Shown here: in pieces, positions 17,966 through 25,535 of the stretch
Layout of the letters: every line of letters begins with the position of its first letter
Numbering within the stretch: the stretch's first letter is position 1
Assembly: GCF_000622145.1 (NCBI RefSeq)
Contig: NZ_JHWH01000009.1
Span: 25,683 to 89,682, forward strand
DNA from: Paracoccus yeei ATCC BAA-599
Lineage (GTDB): Bacteria; Pseudomonadota; Alphaproteobacteria; Rhodobacterales; Rhodobacteraceae
DNA: 64,000 nt
Direction: 5' to 3'
Position numbers and translations under genes: made by a program
Notes under the pieces: generated by a model
Seen by the model: only the letters and a program-made list of their open reading frames with translations
What the model was told of the DNA's origin: nothing
Databases searched by the model: none

Positions 17966-19633
17966 TCACAGGATAAAGTCGTTCCCCGACAAGGCTGTGA
18001 CGCCATTCACCTGGATGCAGAAATCGGCCCTGCCGTCGCCGTTCACGTCGCCGTAGACATAAGCCTTGCCCTGCGCGACCTGATACCTCAGCTCTCCGGC
18101 GTCGCCGCCGAAGGCCGCGCGACCGATGAAGTCAAAGTCCTGGTTTCCTGCGCGCGTGACCATGGCATCCATCGGCGACAGGTCGATCCGGTCGCCCTGC
18201 GCGCGGGCGAAATCCGCGATCACGTCGGGGTCGGTCGTCGACGAATGGCCGGGCGCCAGGAAGACGAACTGGTCCGCACCGGCGCCGCCCCACAGCGCAT
18301 CCTTGCCGGCGCCGCCGTTCAGGCGGTCGTTGCCGCCGCCGCCGCGAAGCTGGTCGCTGCCCACATCGCCCAGCAGGCTATCGCGGCCCGAACCGCCGTA
18401 CAGCCGGTCATTGCCCGCGCCGCCGGAAAGGATGTTGTTCTGCGCCTCGACATGCAGCACGTCGTTGCCGGCCCCGCCGATCAGCGTATCGTTGCCGGAG
18501 CCGCCATACAGGGTGTCGTTTCCCGTGCCCCCGGCCAGCCAGTCGTTCCCGGTCCCGCCCAGAAGGCGGTCGTTTCCGCCGCCACCCGACAGCCGGTCGT
18601 GGCCGTCCTCACCCCACAGGATATCGGCGCCGCGGCCGCCGTGGATGATGTCGTTGCCGGCATTGCCATGCAGCGCGTCGTTTTCCGTGCCGCCAAAGAT
18701 CAGGTCGTTGCCCTGACCGCCATAGACGGTGTCCGCGTCGGACCCACCCGCGATGGTGTCGTTGCCGGGGCCGCCATAGATCAGGTCGAAGCCCTTGCCG
18801 CCCTCGAGAATGTCGTCGCCCGTGCCGCCGTTCAGCGTGTCCGAGCCGATGTCGGCACGGATATAGTCCCGCCCGGCCCCACCCTGGATATGCTCGTCCC
18901 CGCGGCCGGTGACGATCACGTCATGCGCGGCCGAGCCCTGGATCACACCGGCGCTGTTCGGGGTCGGGTTGTGCATGCTGGTACGCTCTGCCGGCAGGGC
19001 GTGCTGCAAAAGCCCCTGGGGCAGCGCATTGTACGGGTTCTCGAACGCCACGGACGGCAGCTGCTTGGGAAGCGGATGGTTCCACTTCAGGAAATGGCTT
19101 TCGTCGGCCCAGCTTCCGTCCGGCTGGCGGACCTGGCGGGCGCCTTCCAGCGTGAACAGCGCCCGGCCCCCGGCGGCATTGACGATCTGCAGCCATTGCT
19201 GGCCCTGATAGAGGACGATCGAGACATCAGCCCCCGCGATCTGGCCCGGCCGCAGCGGATCCAGGACCTGGCCCGCGATCACGATCCGGTCCTCGAGACT
19301 GTTGAAATCGTCGATCCTGCCGACCACGGTCCCGCGCATCGCCGCCACGTTCGAGAATGAGAACGTGTCCCATCCCTGGTGGCCGAAGGCGTGATAGCCG
19401 TGCTGGATGGTCCTGGTTCCGGCGACGCCCAGGTCCATGACGATGGAATCGTTTCCGGACCCGGCATGGATATGGATCTGGTTTTCGGTCGCTCCATCGG
19501 TGGTTGCGCGAATCACGTCATTGCCTGACGTGCCATTCGCATGCGTCGGGCCACCGTTTCTGGAGTCGATGGTGATGGTTTTGCCTGCGGCGGCCCCGGC
19601 CGCAGAATGACCTGCATTGGAATGCGTATTCAT
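17966..19633 (-). CDS. Secreted RTX calcium-binding protein with serralysin-type C terminus
   Basis: A 555-residue acidic protein. Residues about 1-230 form an N-terminal part with [11 protein letters not shown] and a [17 protein letters not shown] beta-roll-like unit. From about 260 to 450 there are some 16 nonapeptide repeats of the form GGxGxDxLx (for example [18 protein letters not shown]). The C-terminal 110 residues resemble the peptidase M10 serralysin C domain ([32 protein letters not shown]) and end in NDFIL, as in type I secretion substrates. No catalytic domain is recognised. The ATG at 19633 is preferred because GGAG lies 6-7 nt upstream; ATGs at 19648 and 19660 are also open. No type I exporter is in the window. 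Confidence 0.85.
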   Translation of the reverse strand: MNTHSNAGHSAAGAAAGKTITIDSRNGGPTHANGTSGNDVIRATTDGATENQIHIHAGSGNDSIVMDLGVAGTRTIQHGYHAFGHQGWDTFSFSNVAAMRGTVVGRIDDFNSLEDRIVIAGQVLDPLRPGQIAGADVSIVLYQGQQWLQIVNAAGGRALFTLEGARQVRQPDGSWADESHFLKWNHPLPKQLPSVAFENPYNALPQGLLQHALPAERTSMHNPTPNSAGVIQGSAAHDVIVTGRGDEHIQGGAGRDYIRADIGSDTLNGGTGDDILEGGKGFDLIYGGPGNDTIAGGSDADTVYGGQGNDLIFGGTENDALHGNAGNDIIHGGRGADILWGEDGHDRLSGGGGNDRLLGGTGNDWLAGGTGNDTLYGGSGNDTLIGGAGNDVLHVEAQNNILSGGAGNDRLYGGSGRDSLLGDVGSDQLRGGGGNDRLNGGAGKDALWGGAGADQFVFLAPGHSSTTDPDVIADFARAQGDRIDLSPMDAMVTRAGNQDFDFIGRAAFGGDAGELRYQVAQGKAYVYGDVNGDGRADFCIQVNGVTALSGNDFIL

Positions 19634-19754
19634 AGCGTCTCCAGCCATGTTGAATGACATCGGGGGAAACGGCGATACTCGACACGGCAAATGATACGGA
19701 CTGTCCCGCAATCCGAATGGACAAGAGGCCTCGCGCCACAGGCCTTCGCGCCTG

Positions 19755-19913
19755 TCACGGTGTCTCGTCGGGATAAATGGCGACTGGCTCCGGCATGAAG
19801 GCGGGACCAAAGGTCCAACCTTCGGGGGGCAACATTCTACCGTCTAATCGAGCGAATACATGTTCTTGTTGTTGGGCTCCAGGCACGCTGAAATCGCTGA
19901 CGTACTGGGCCAT
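19755..19913 (-). CDS. Possible 52-residue ORF upstream of the RTX gene
   Basis: It reads [20 protein letters not shown] at the start and ends [10 protein letters not shown]. Composition is protein-like (no Cys, few Arg), the frame is open upstream to a stop near 19980, and it lies 121 nt before the RTX start. There is no convincing ribosome-binding site. The ATG would also lie at or just upstream of the start point predicted from the EcfG-like promoter at 19915-19940, so a GTG start at codon 12 might be used if that promoter is real. No family was recognised. Confidence 0.28.
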   Translation of the reverse strand: MAQYVSDFSVPGAQQQEHVFARLDGRMLPPEGWTFGPAFMPEPVAIYPDETP

Positions 19914-19914
19914 G

Positions 19915-19940
19915 AACGGGATTTCCGCCGCCGCGGTTCC
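19915..19940 (-). promoter_or_regulatory. EcfG-type promoter, GGAAC-N17-CGTT, towards the RTX gene
   Basis: On the minus strand GGAAC (19940-19936) is followed after 17 nt by CGTT (19918-19915). This is a perfect match to the alphaproteobacterial general-stress sigma factor EcfG consensus. The RTX start is 282 nt downstream, which implies a long leader. Confidence 0.5.
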
Positions 19941-20684
19941 GCGCTGCGTGCATACAATTAAGATATATTACCCTTGCGTGTGCCGGCTCCCGCAGGATTC
20001 GTCGGGGCGCTGGCGGGCATTTTGCGCGGCAATTTTCTTCGAGTATATCGGACGCGCAATGCGGCAAGTCGCAGTCCAGTTGCGGGATTAGCGCGCGCCG
20101 CTGCATGGAATAACGAGGCATGACGTTTGTTAGTTATTATTTATAAAGACAACAAACGATTTGATTTTTCCTTAACCCTGTGGTTGCACGACAAGGCAGA
20201 GCCGCCGCCCCGGAATGACCGGGCCGTCGGTTGGATTTGTCGTTGCAACAAGAGAGATATCCCTGCCCATCCAAGGCTGCGCGAGCAGGCAGATGCGCCG
20301 CGTGTTTATGACGAAAAAAAGGGACGGTGGTCCGCCCCCATTTGCCCGATTAGACCGCCGCCGACGCGGGCGCGTCCCGAACAGCAGGCTCTCCCCCGAC
20401 CCCCAGAGGGACATGCGCGGGGCCGGCAGAAGCCACTTGTCTGCCGGCCCCGCGCATGTCATGCATCATGTATTGGATGTCGAGGCTGAGGTTCCAGCCA
20501 TGTCCTCACGGCCCCTTCGCCAGCCGTACTGCACTCGCGCTGCGGCGAGGACGGCTGTACGCCAAGGCAGCGCCTTTGCAGGCGCCGCCTATCGGCTCAC
20601 AGGAGCGGAGACGAGAGCGTCAGTTTCCAACCCGTGCTCAGACCCACCTCGTGGACCTGCTGCAGCGGCAGAACCGATGATCCG
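19941..20684. other. Gene-poor stretch, AT-rich patch and hairpin
   Basis: With the RTX leader this makes about 1 kb without a convincing gene. The part at 19955-19980 and 20115-20180 is clearly AT-richer than the rest of the window (TTAGTTATTATTTATAAAG). Short open frames on both strands have Cys/Arg/Pro-rich, shadow-like composition. The one solid structure is the perfect inverted repeat at 20410-20460. Nothing else was recognised. Confidence 0.6.
20410..20460. repeat. Perfect inverted repeat, 21-bp arms, 9-nt loop
   Basis: The left arm at 20410-20430 (GACATGCGCGGGGCCGGCAG plus A) is the exact reverse complement of 20440-20460, around the loop AGCCACTTG. There is no U-run on either side, so it is not a classical terminator. 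No gene ends close by: the nearest stop is at 20685 on the minus strand. It may be an RNA hairpin, a recombination site or a remnant of a small mobile element. Confidence 0.9.
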
Positions 20685-20891
20685 TCAGGGCTTGCGCAGA
20701 TCGGGCTTGTTGGGATCGGGATAGCCGGCGTGTTCCTCGGCCGGCACCGTATGATCCACGTCCCGCGTGGTGCCGCGGACCCCTTCGGGCAGGCCGCCGC
20801 GGTCGTCAGGGGGGTTGCTTGGCGTATCCTGCGCCTCGTCCTTCAGGACCGCGTCCGGCGGGATGTCGTCAGGCTTCGGGTTCTGGGCCAT
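20685..20891 (-). CDS. Small acidic hydrophilic protein (68 residues), stress-promoter driven
   Basis: A hydrophilic, Pro/Asp-rich, probably disordered protein (NPPDDRGGLPEGVRGTTRDV in the middle, ending NKPDLRKP). There is no signal peptide or membrane segment. The ATG at 20891 has GGAGGAG immediately upstream. A perfect GGAAC-N17-CGTT promoter lies 48-73 nt upstream. I do not recognise a named family. The composition and promoter fit the small stress-induced proteins of Rhodobacteraceae, which is inference. Confidence 0.75.
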   Translation of the reverse strand: MAQNPKPDDIPPDAVLKDEAQDTPSNPPDDRGGLPEGVRGTTRDVDHTVPAEEHAGYPDPNKPDLRKP

Positions 20892-20938
20892 GGGCTCCTC
20901 CGTTTCCCTTGCCCCCTTGGGCGGGGGCAGCAGGGAAA

Positions 20939-20964
20939 AACGAAGGCCAGGAGGGATTCGTTCC
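20939..20964 (-). promoter_or_regulatory. EcfG-type promoter, GGAAC-N17-CGTT, for the 68-residue protein
   Basis: On the minus strand GGAAC (20964-20960) and CGTT (20942-20939) are spaced 17 nt. The predicted start point, near 20932, gives a leader of about 40 nt. Confidence 0.65.
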
Positions 20965-21092
20965 GGCCGGCGGGGTGGGCCATGGACAGCATGTCGCAGG
21001 GGGGTTTGTCCCGGGCGCCGGGTTCCCTATATCGGGGGCAGGGCGCGCCGCAGCGGATGCGGCGCGCGGCTTTGTTTTGGACAAGGAAGGCC

Positions 21093-21500
21093 ATGACCGT
21101 TTCGAACCTTCTGGCGCAGGACCCCGGCAACCTGAAGCCGGCGCTCAAGCGCGGCGCCTGCCTGAAATGCCCCCGCTGCGGGCAGGGCAAGCTGTTCCGG
21201 GGCTATCTGCGGGTCGCCGAGGAATGCAATGCCTGCGGGCTGGACCTGACGCCGCAGCGCGCCGACGACGGCCCGGCCTATGTCGTGATCCTGCTGGTCG
21301 CGCATCTGGTGGCCTTTGCCCTGGCGCCCCTGTTCGGCGTGATGGGGGACCGGCCGGCGCTGGTGGCGCTGGTGCTGGGCCTGGCGGCGATCCTGCTGTC
21401 TCTGGCGCTGCTGCCGCCGGTCAAGGGCATGTTCGTCGCCCTGCAATGGGTCAAGGGCATGCACGGCTTCGACCCGGCCCGCACCGCCGCCCGGGGCTGA
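21093..21500 (+). CDS. DUF983 zinc-ribbon membrane protein
   Basis: A 135-residue protein. It begins with a four-cysteine zinc-ribbon-like segment (CLKCPRCGQGKLFRGYL, then CNACGLDL) and has two membrane helices (VVILLVAHLVAFALAPLFGV and LVALVLGLAAILLSLALLPP), the DUF983 layout. The ATG at 21093 has AAGGAAGG 5-6 nt ahead. DUF983 proteins are widespread in alphaproteobacteria, sometimes near cytochrome oxidase assembly genes; no function is established. The DUF3140 gene follows after 74 nt with its own possible stress promoter. Confidence 0.87.
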   Translation: MTVSNLLAQDPGNLKPALKRGACLKCPRCGQGKLFRGYLRVAEECNACGLDLTPQRADDGPAYVVILLVAHLVAFALAPLFGVMGDRPALVALVLGLAAILLSLALLPPVKGMFVALQWVKGMHGFDPARTAARG

Positions 21501-21520
21501 TCCCCGGGGGGTCCGGGCCC

Positions 21521-21545
21521 GGAACCTTTCTCCGGGCGCCGTGTT
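21521..21545 (+). promoter_or_regulatory. EcfG-like promoter (one mismatch), GGAAC-N16-TGTT
   Basis: GGAAC at 21521-21525 and TGTT at 21542-21545 lie 30 nt before the DUF3140 start. The last element differs from CGTT by one base. Confidence 0.4.
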
Positions 21546-21574
21546 CACCCGCCTGGACAAGGGGGCGCAACGCC

Positions 21575-21904
21575 ATGAAATCGCAGGACCAGATCTGGAC
21601 CGAATGGAAGGCGCTGGTGAACCTGACGCCGTCCGCGCTGCGCGACTGGCTCGAGACCAAGGAAAGCCACTCGGTAGGCCAGGCGCCGCAGGGCGGCGAA
21701 AGCATCGGGCACAAGTCCGGGCGCCAGATCGTGACCATCCTGGAAAAGCACAGGGCCGAGCTGGACGACCACGACTGGGCGCACATGGCCCGCGTCGTGG
21801 GCTACATCAAACGCCACACCGCCCAGGGCGGGCCGCGCCGGAACCGCGAACACAGCCGCTGGCGCTATTCCCTGATGAACTGGGGCCACGATCCCCTGGC
21901 CTGA
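21575..21904 (+). CDS. DUF3140 protein
   Basis: A 109-residue protein matching the DUF3140 pattern along its whole length: EWKALVNLTPSALRDWLETK, SVGQ, GESIGHKSGRQIVTILEK, HMARVVGYIKRH and the C-terminal RWRYSLMNWGHDPL. Cytoplasmic. The ATG at 21575 is preceded by a weak AAGGGGG. The function of the family is unknown; members are often found with stress and Ku/LigD-type genes, as here (inference from this window). A GC-rich hairpin follows at 21927-21945. Confidence 0.88.
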   Translation: MKSQDQIWTEWKALVNLTPSALRDWLETKESHSVGQAPQGGESIGHKSGRQIVTILEKHRAELDDHDWAHMARVVGYIKRHTAQGGPRRNREHSRWRYSLMNWGHDPLA

Positions 21905-21926
21905 TCTTTCGCAATCGCGCGTGACG

Positions 21927-21945
21927 GCCCCGGGACATCCGGGGC
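21927..21945 (+). terminator. Hairpin after DUF3140
   Basis: GCCCCGG and CCGGGGC make a 7-bp stem with the 5-nt loop GACAT, 23 nt after the stop. No U-run follows. Confidence 0.4.
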
Positions 21946-21991
21946 GGCGGCTGCTAGGGCTCGGGCCCGAACGCCAAAGCCGGTGCCGCGC

Positions 21992-22930
21992 ATGTCCCTT
22001 GATCTTATCGGGCCCGACCCCGTCCTGGCCGAAAGCGCGCCGTTCCGCAGCGAATTGATCGCCGGGTTCGAATGCGGGCTGGTTCATGGCGGCAGCCACG
22101 ACCTGCTGGCGACGACGCGGCATCTGCCGCAGGACCGGATGGGCCAGCATCTAGCCATCGCGCGCGACCACGGGATGCGCACGGTCCGCGACGGTCTGGT
22201 GCCCGGCCACAATGCGGTCGAGCGGCTGCGCGCGGCGCAGGCGGCGGGCGTGCAGGGCATCTGGGACCTGTCGCATTACCACCGCAACCGCGATCCGGTG
22301 CGCTGCGCCCGGATCGTGGCGCAGGCCGCGCTGTCGGTCCTGGGGCCAGAGCGGCTGTGGCTGTGCCCGGTGAACGAACCCGCGCTTTACCCTCTGATCG
22401 CCGGCATGCCCCGGCACGAGGCCGTGGACATGGCCATCACCATGGCGCGGGTGGCCCGCGACCACCACCCCGACGTGGGCATCCTGACCAACGACCCGAT
22501 CACCGGTATCGGCGAGCGCCAGTTCGAGCCGACCGATGCCATCGTCTCGGCGGTGGCGGTAGACGTGGTGGGGGTGAACTATTACCCCCACACCGCGCGC
22601 ACGGCGCTGTCCAAGGTGTTGGTCAAGACCTGGCGGCGCTATGGCAAGCCCGTCATGGTGTCGGAAACCAGCTGGCACGACGGCCACCCGGTCCACCACC
22701 GCCGCCATCCCGGCTTTCACAAGGGCGCCTGGCTGCACCACGTCCTGGACGAGGTAGCGATCGCGCGCGGGCGGGGCGCCCGGGTCGTGGGGGTCTGCTG
22801 GTATCCGGTCATCGACTGCCCGCCCTGGCCCCATCCCCGGTCGCGCAACCGCTGGAGCCATGGGCTGATCCGCCGCGACCTGTCGGTCGATCCGGCGCTT
22901 TCGGCCGAGCTGGCGCGGCTGCGGGGATAG
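21992..22930 (+). CDS. Glycoside hydrolase-like (clan GH-A) TIM-barrel protein
   Basis: A 312-residue protein without a signal peptide. The acid/base NEP motif is present (CPVNEPAL, Glu129), and a second Glu at the end of a later strand (PVMVSETSWHDG, Glu225) fits the nucleophile of retaining clan GH-A enzymes. Other matches are the N-terminal FECG segment and VGVNYYPHT. It resembles the family-1 glycosidase-like proteins often found with sugar-modifying genes. The ATG at 21992 is chosen; a GTG three codons earlier is open and neither has a strong Shine-Dalgarno. Substrate unknown. Confidence 0.75.
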   Translation: MSLDLIGPDPVLAESAPFRSELIAGFECGLVHGGSHDLLATTRHLPQDRMGQHLAIARDHGMRTVRDGLVPGHNAVERLRAAQAAGVQGIWDLSHYHRNRDPVRCARIVAQAALSVLGPERLWLCPVNEPALYPLIAGMPRHEAVDMAITMARVARDHHPDVGILTNDPITGIGERQFEPTDAIVSAVAVDVVGVNYYPHTARTALSKVLVKTWRRYGKPVMVSETSWHDGHPVHHRRHPGFHKGAWLHHVLDEVAIARGRGARVVGVCWYPVIDCPPWPHPRSRNRWSHGLIRRDLSVDPALSAELARLRG

Positions 22931-23031
22931 GTCCGCACGGTTGGGGCGGCACACCGCGCGCAGGCGGCCGCGGCCCGTGCGATTGCGGTGCCACACCCCT
23001 TCCCGTCCCCGGACGGTCGGCCGACACCGGC

Positions 23032-23060
23032 TTGACGCGACCCGGCCCCGGGCATAGACC
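23032..23060 (+). promoter_or_regulatory. Sigma70-type promoter placing transcription start at the leader ATG
   Basis: TTGACG at 23032-23037, 17-nt spacer, TAGACC at 23055-23060. A start point 6-8 nt further falls at 23067-23068, the first base of the leader-peptide ATG. The message would be leaderless. Confidence 0.55.
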
Positions 23061-23067
23061 CCTGGGC

Positions 23068-23115
23068 ATGAACCGCATGGCGTCCCTTTCGGCCCTTTAT
23101 TACCCGCTGCCCTGA
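23068..23115 (+). CDS. Possible leader peptide with Tyr-Tyr, upstream of prephenate dehydrogenase
   Basis: A 15-codon frame encodes MNRMASLSALYYPLP and ends 100 nt before the prephenate dehydrogenase gene. Two adjacent tyrosine codons (TAT TAC) in a short peptide ahead of a tyrosine-pathway gene suggest attenuation by tyrosyl-tRNA supply. Three segments follow: CAGCGG (23117-23122), ACCGCTG (23139-23145) and CAGCGGT (23152-23158). The middle one can pair with either neighbour, so exclusive hairpins are possible. The promoter puts the start point at this ATG. In Rhizobiales the trp leader is also leaderless, which is the model for this reading. Confidence 0.5.
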   Translation: MNRMASLSALYYPLP

Positions 23116-23215
23116 GCAGCGGAGCGCCTTGCCATGCCACCGCTGCACCGCCAGCGGTTCAGCATGACGACAGCCCTGACCTCTGGCCCTCGTTCCCCCG
23201 CAAAGGAAGATCGCC

Positions 23216-23962
23216 ATGTCCACCGCCGCCCCCCGCATCCTGATCCTTGGCTTCGGCGCCTTCGGCCGGATGGTCGCCCGTCACCTGGCACCGCACCTGC
23301 CCGTCGCCGTCTGCGACCCGGACCCCGCCGCGCAGGCCCAGGCGCGCGCGGCGGGACTGGCGCTGGCAGAGACCGGGCAGGCCGGCGCCTTCGACATCGT
23401 CGTGCTGGCCGTGCCGGTGCCCGCCCTGGGCGACTGCCTGCACCGCATCGCACCCCATCTGCGACCGGGGCAGGTCGTGATGGACGTCTGTTCGGTCAAG
23501 CAGGGCCCGGCCGGGCTGATGGCCCAGATCCTGCCGGCGGGGGTCGAGATCCTGGCCTCGCACCCGATGTTCGGTCCGCACAGCATGCCGGGCAGCCTGG
23601 CGGGCGGCCGCATCGTGCTGTGCCCGGTCCGGGGCGGGCGCTGGCGCCGGATCGCGGCCTTTCTGCGCGGCGGGCTGGGTCTGCGGGTGATCCTGGCCTC
23701 GGCCGAGGAGCACGACCGCCACGCCGCCCTGACCCAGGGCCTGACGCATCTGCTGGCCCACGCGATGGCGGCCTTTCAGCCCCACCCGCTGATCCGCACC
23801 CGCAGCTTCGACCTGCTGGCCGAGGCGCTGGACATGGTTGGCGCCGATGCGCCCGAGGTGTTCGGCGCGGTGACACGGGGCAATCCCCATGTCGCACCGC
23901 TGTGCGACCGCTTTGCGCGGCTTCTGGTCGCCGGGGCGGGCAGCGACCTGGCCCGGGGATAA
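23216..23962 (+). CDS. tyrA: Prephenate (or arogenate) dehydrogenase
   Basis: A 248-residue NAD(P)-binding dehydrogenase. The Rossmann motif is LILGFGAFGRMVA, followed by VLAVPVPAL, MDVCSVKQGP and the family motif LASHPMFGPHSM. The C-terminal helical half has LTHLLAHAMAAF. It would convert prephenate to 4-hydroxyphenylpyruvate (or arogenate to tyrosine). It is short for the family (about 280-310 residues), with an abbreviated C terminus. The ATG at 23216 has AAAGGAAG 7 nt upstream. A possible attenuator with a YY leader precedes it. Being on a plasmid, it may be a second copy beside a chromosomal gene (inference). Confidence 0.85.
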   Translation: MSTAAPRILILGFGAFGRMVARHLAPHLPVAVCDPDPAAQAQARAAGLALAETGQAGAFDIVVLAVPVPALGDCLHRIAPHLRPGQVVMDVCSVKQGPAGLMAQILPAGVEILASHPMFGPHSMPGSLAGGRIVLCPVRGGRWRRIAAFLRGGLGLRVILASAEEHDRHAALTQGLTHLLAHAMAAFQPHPLIRTRSFDLLAEALDMVGADAPEVFGAVTRGNPHVAPLCDRFARLLVAGAGSDLARG

Positions 23963-23969
23963 GAAATCG

Positions 23970-23986
23970 GGGGCTGCGCCAGCCCC
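23970..23986 (+). terminator. Hairpin after prephenate dehydrogenase
   Basis: GGGGCTG-CGC-CAGCCCC, 7-bp stem with a tight 3-nt loop, 8 nt past the stop. No U-run. Confidence 0.5.
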
Positions 23987-23991
23987 TGGGC

Positions 23992-24016
23992 GGAACAACC
24001 GCGCCCGCCGCAGGTT
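23992..24016 (+). promoter_or_regulatory. EcfG-like promoter (one mismatch), GGAAC-N16-GGTT
   Basis: GGAAC at 23992-23996 and GGTT at 24013-24016, about 40 nt before the DUF2243 start. The same variant occurs at 31797-31821. Confidence 0.35.
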
Positions 24017-24055
24017 GCAAGGGAACCACAACAGCCCTGCAACCGGACCGTTCCG

Positions 24056-24871
24056 ATGACCCGCATCCCCGGCACGTCCACGCCCTTGCCCGAACGGGCG
24101 GTATCCCGCGCGCCGGAAAAGGCGGCCCGGCACCGGCGGGGCTGGCCGCTGTGGACAGCGCTGCTGGGCTTTGCCCTGGGCGGGTTCTTCGACGGCATCC
24201 TGCTGCACCAGATCCTGCAATGGCACCATCTGCTGAGCCTGGTACCCGGCATGGCGGACCTGCGCCTGCAGGTGCTGTGGGACGGCTATTTCCACGCGCT
24301 GATGTATCTGCTGGCGGCGGTCGCGCTGTGGGGCCTGTGGCGCGCGCCAGTCCGGGGCGGAACCTGGGCCATGCTGGGCCTGCTGGCCTGCGGCTTCGGC
24401 GCCTGGCATGTGGTCGATGCGGTGCTGTCGCACTGGCTGCTGGGCCTGCACCGCATCCGGCTGGACACCGCCCGGCCGCTGGCCTGGGACCTGGGCTGGA
24501 TGGTGGGCTTCGGCCTGCTGCCGATGGCGCTTGGCTGGTGGCTGTGGCGCCGACCGCAGGGGGGCCCTCCGCCGTCCGGGCCCGCGCTGGCGATGCTGGC
24601 GCTGGCCGTCCTGGGCACGAGCGCCTGGGCCGCGCGCCCGCCGCCGGACCAGCCCTTCACCACCGTGGTCTTTGCCCCGGGGACCGACGCCGAGGCCGCA
24701 TTGCGCGCCGCCGGCCTGGGGCAGGTCGAACGGGTCTGGAGCGATCCTTCGGGCGTCGCCGTCCTGCGGTTGGGCGACGGTGACAGCGCATGGCGGCTGT
24801 ACCGGCACGGCGCGATCCTGGTCAGCGGCGCGGGCGTACCGGCCGGCTGCCTGAACTGGTCGCGGGCCTGA
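24056..24871 (+). CDS. DUF2243 membrane protein
   Basis: A 271-residue protein. The first 180 residues match DUF2243 with four helices and the conserved GGFFDGILLHQILQWHHLLS and WDGYFHALMYLL, plus AWHVVDAVLSHWLLGLHRIR. The histidine-rich helices suggest metal binding, but the family has no proven function. A further C-terminal part of about 70 residues (after FTTVVFAPGTDAEAALRAAG) looks like a separate soluble domain, with a possible processed site. The ATG at 24056 has no strong Shine-Dalgarno. A variant stress promoter lies upstream. Confidence 0.85.
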   Translation: MTRIPGTSTPLPERAVSRAPEKAARHRRGWPLWTALLGFALGGFFDGILLHQILQWHHLLSLVPGMADLRLQVLWDGYFHALMYLLAAVALWGLWRAPVRGGTWAMLGLLACGFGAWHVVDAVLSHWLLGLHRIRLDTARPLAWDLGWMVGFGLLPMALGWWLWRRPQGGPPPSGPALAMLALAVLGTSAWAARPPPDQPFTTVVFAPGTDAEAALRAAGLGQVERVWSDPSGVAVLRLGDGDSAWRLYRHGAILVSGAGVPAGCLNWSRA

Positions 24872-24895
24872 TCCGCGCCTTCAGGGCGCCAAGGC

Positions 24896-24934
24896 TTGAC
24901 GTGATCCCGCGAAGTAGGTAGATCGGTCTACCTA
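24896..24934 (+). promoter_or_regulatory. Promoter and operator of the TetR-EamA operon
   Basis: TTGACG (24896-24901), 17-nt spacer and TAGATC (24919-24924) form a sigma70-like promoter. The perfect inverted repeat TAGGTAGA-TCGG-TCTACCTA at 24915-24934 covers the -10. This is the usual arrangement for autorepression by the TetR-type protein encoded next. Confidence 0.8.
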
Positions 24935-24950
24935 ACCCCCGAGGACCGCC

Positions 24951-25535
24951 ATGCACACCCTTCCCCATCCCGACAGCGCGCGCGCCCGGCTGCTGAACGC
25001 TGCCGGCCGGCTGTTCTATGCCCAAGGCATCAGCGCGACCGGCATCGACGCCATCGTGCAGCACGCGGGCGTCGCCAAGAAAAGCCTGTACAACAATTTC
25101 GCCTCGAAGGCCGATCTGGTGGCGCAATACCTGGTGATGCGCCATGCCGATTGGCTGGAGCTGTACCGCGCCCGGGCGGACGGGGCCGTGCTGCCTCGGG
25201 ACCGGGTGCTGGCCGTCTTCGACGCCTATCGCGACCACGCCGAGAACGCCTACGAGCAGGGGTTTCGCGGCTGCGGCCTGCTGAACGCGGCGGCCGAACT
25301 GCCTACGGGCGACCCGGGCCGCCAGGCCGTGCGCCGCCACAAGGAAGAGGTCGAGGCCCTGCTGGCCGCCCCCCTGGCCGAGCTTCTGCCGCAGGACCCC
25401 GCGCGCGCCGCGCGGCTGGCCCGGCAACTGGCCTTTCTGCTGGAGGGGGCGATGACGCGCGCCGGGCTGGAGGGCGGCAGCGCCTGCGTCCTCGAGGCGC
25501 GCGCCCTGGCCTGCGACCTGCTGGATTCGCTATGA
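24951..25535 (+). CDS. TetR-family repressor
   Basis: A 194-residue protein. The N-terminal HTH is clear (ARLLNAAGRLFYAQGISATG, then IDAIVQHAGVAKKSLYNNF), and the ligand-binding half is typical of TetR proteins (FRGCGLLNAAAEL, AFLLEGAMTRAGLEG). The start at 24951 is 17 nt past the operator palindrome. The stop overlaps the ATG of the EamA transporter (ATGA), so it very likely represses its own operon and induces the exporter when its ligand appears. The ligand is unknown. Confidence 0.9.
   Translation: MHTLPHPDSARARLLNAAGRLFYAQGISATGIDAIVQHAGVAKKSLYNNFASKADLVAQYLVMRHADWLELYRARADGAVLPRDRVLAVFDAYRDHAENAYEQGFRGCGLLNAAAELPTGDPGRQAVRRHKEEVEALLAAPLAELLPQDPARAARLARQLAFLLEGAMTRAGLEGGSACVLEARALACDLLDSL

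Noticed and set aside
18300..18900. Regularly repeated DNA that might be taken for a tandem repeat or CRISPR array
   Set aside because: It is the coding sequence of the RTX nonapeptides; the repeat is at protein level with varied codons, and there are no equal spacers.
20127..20680. Short frames in the gene-poor kilobase (for example 20127-20489 and 20456-20680)
   Set aside because: No ribosome site, Cys/Arg/Pro-rich shadow-like composition, and they run through the perfect hairpin. No family resemblance could be found.
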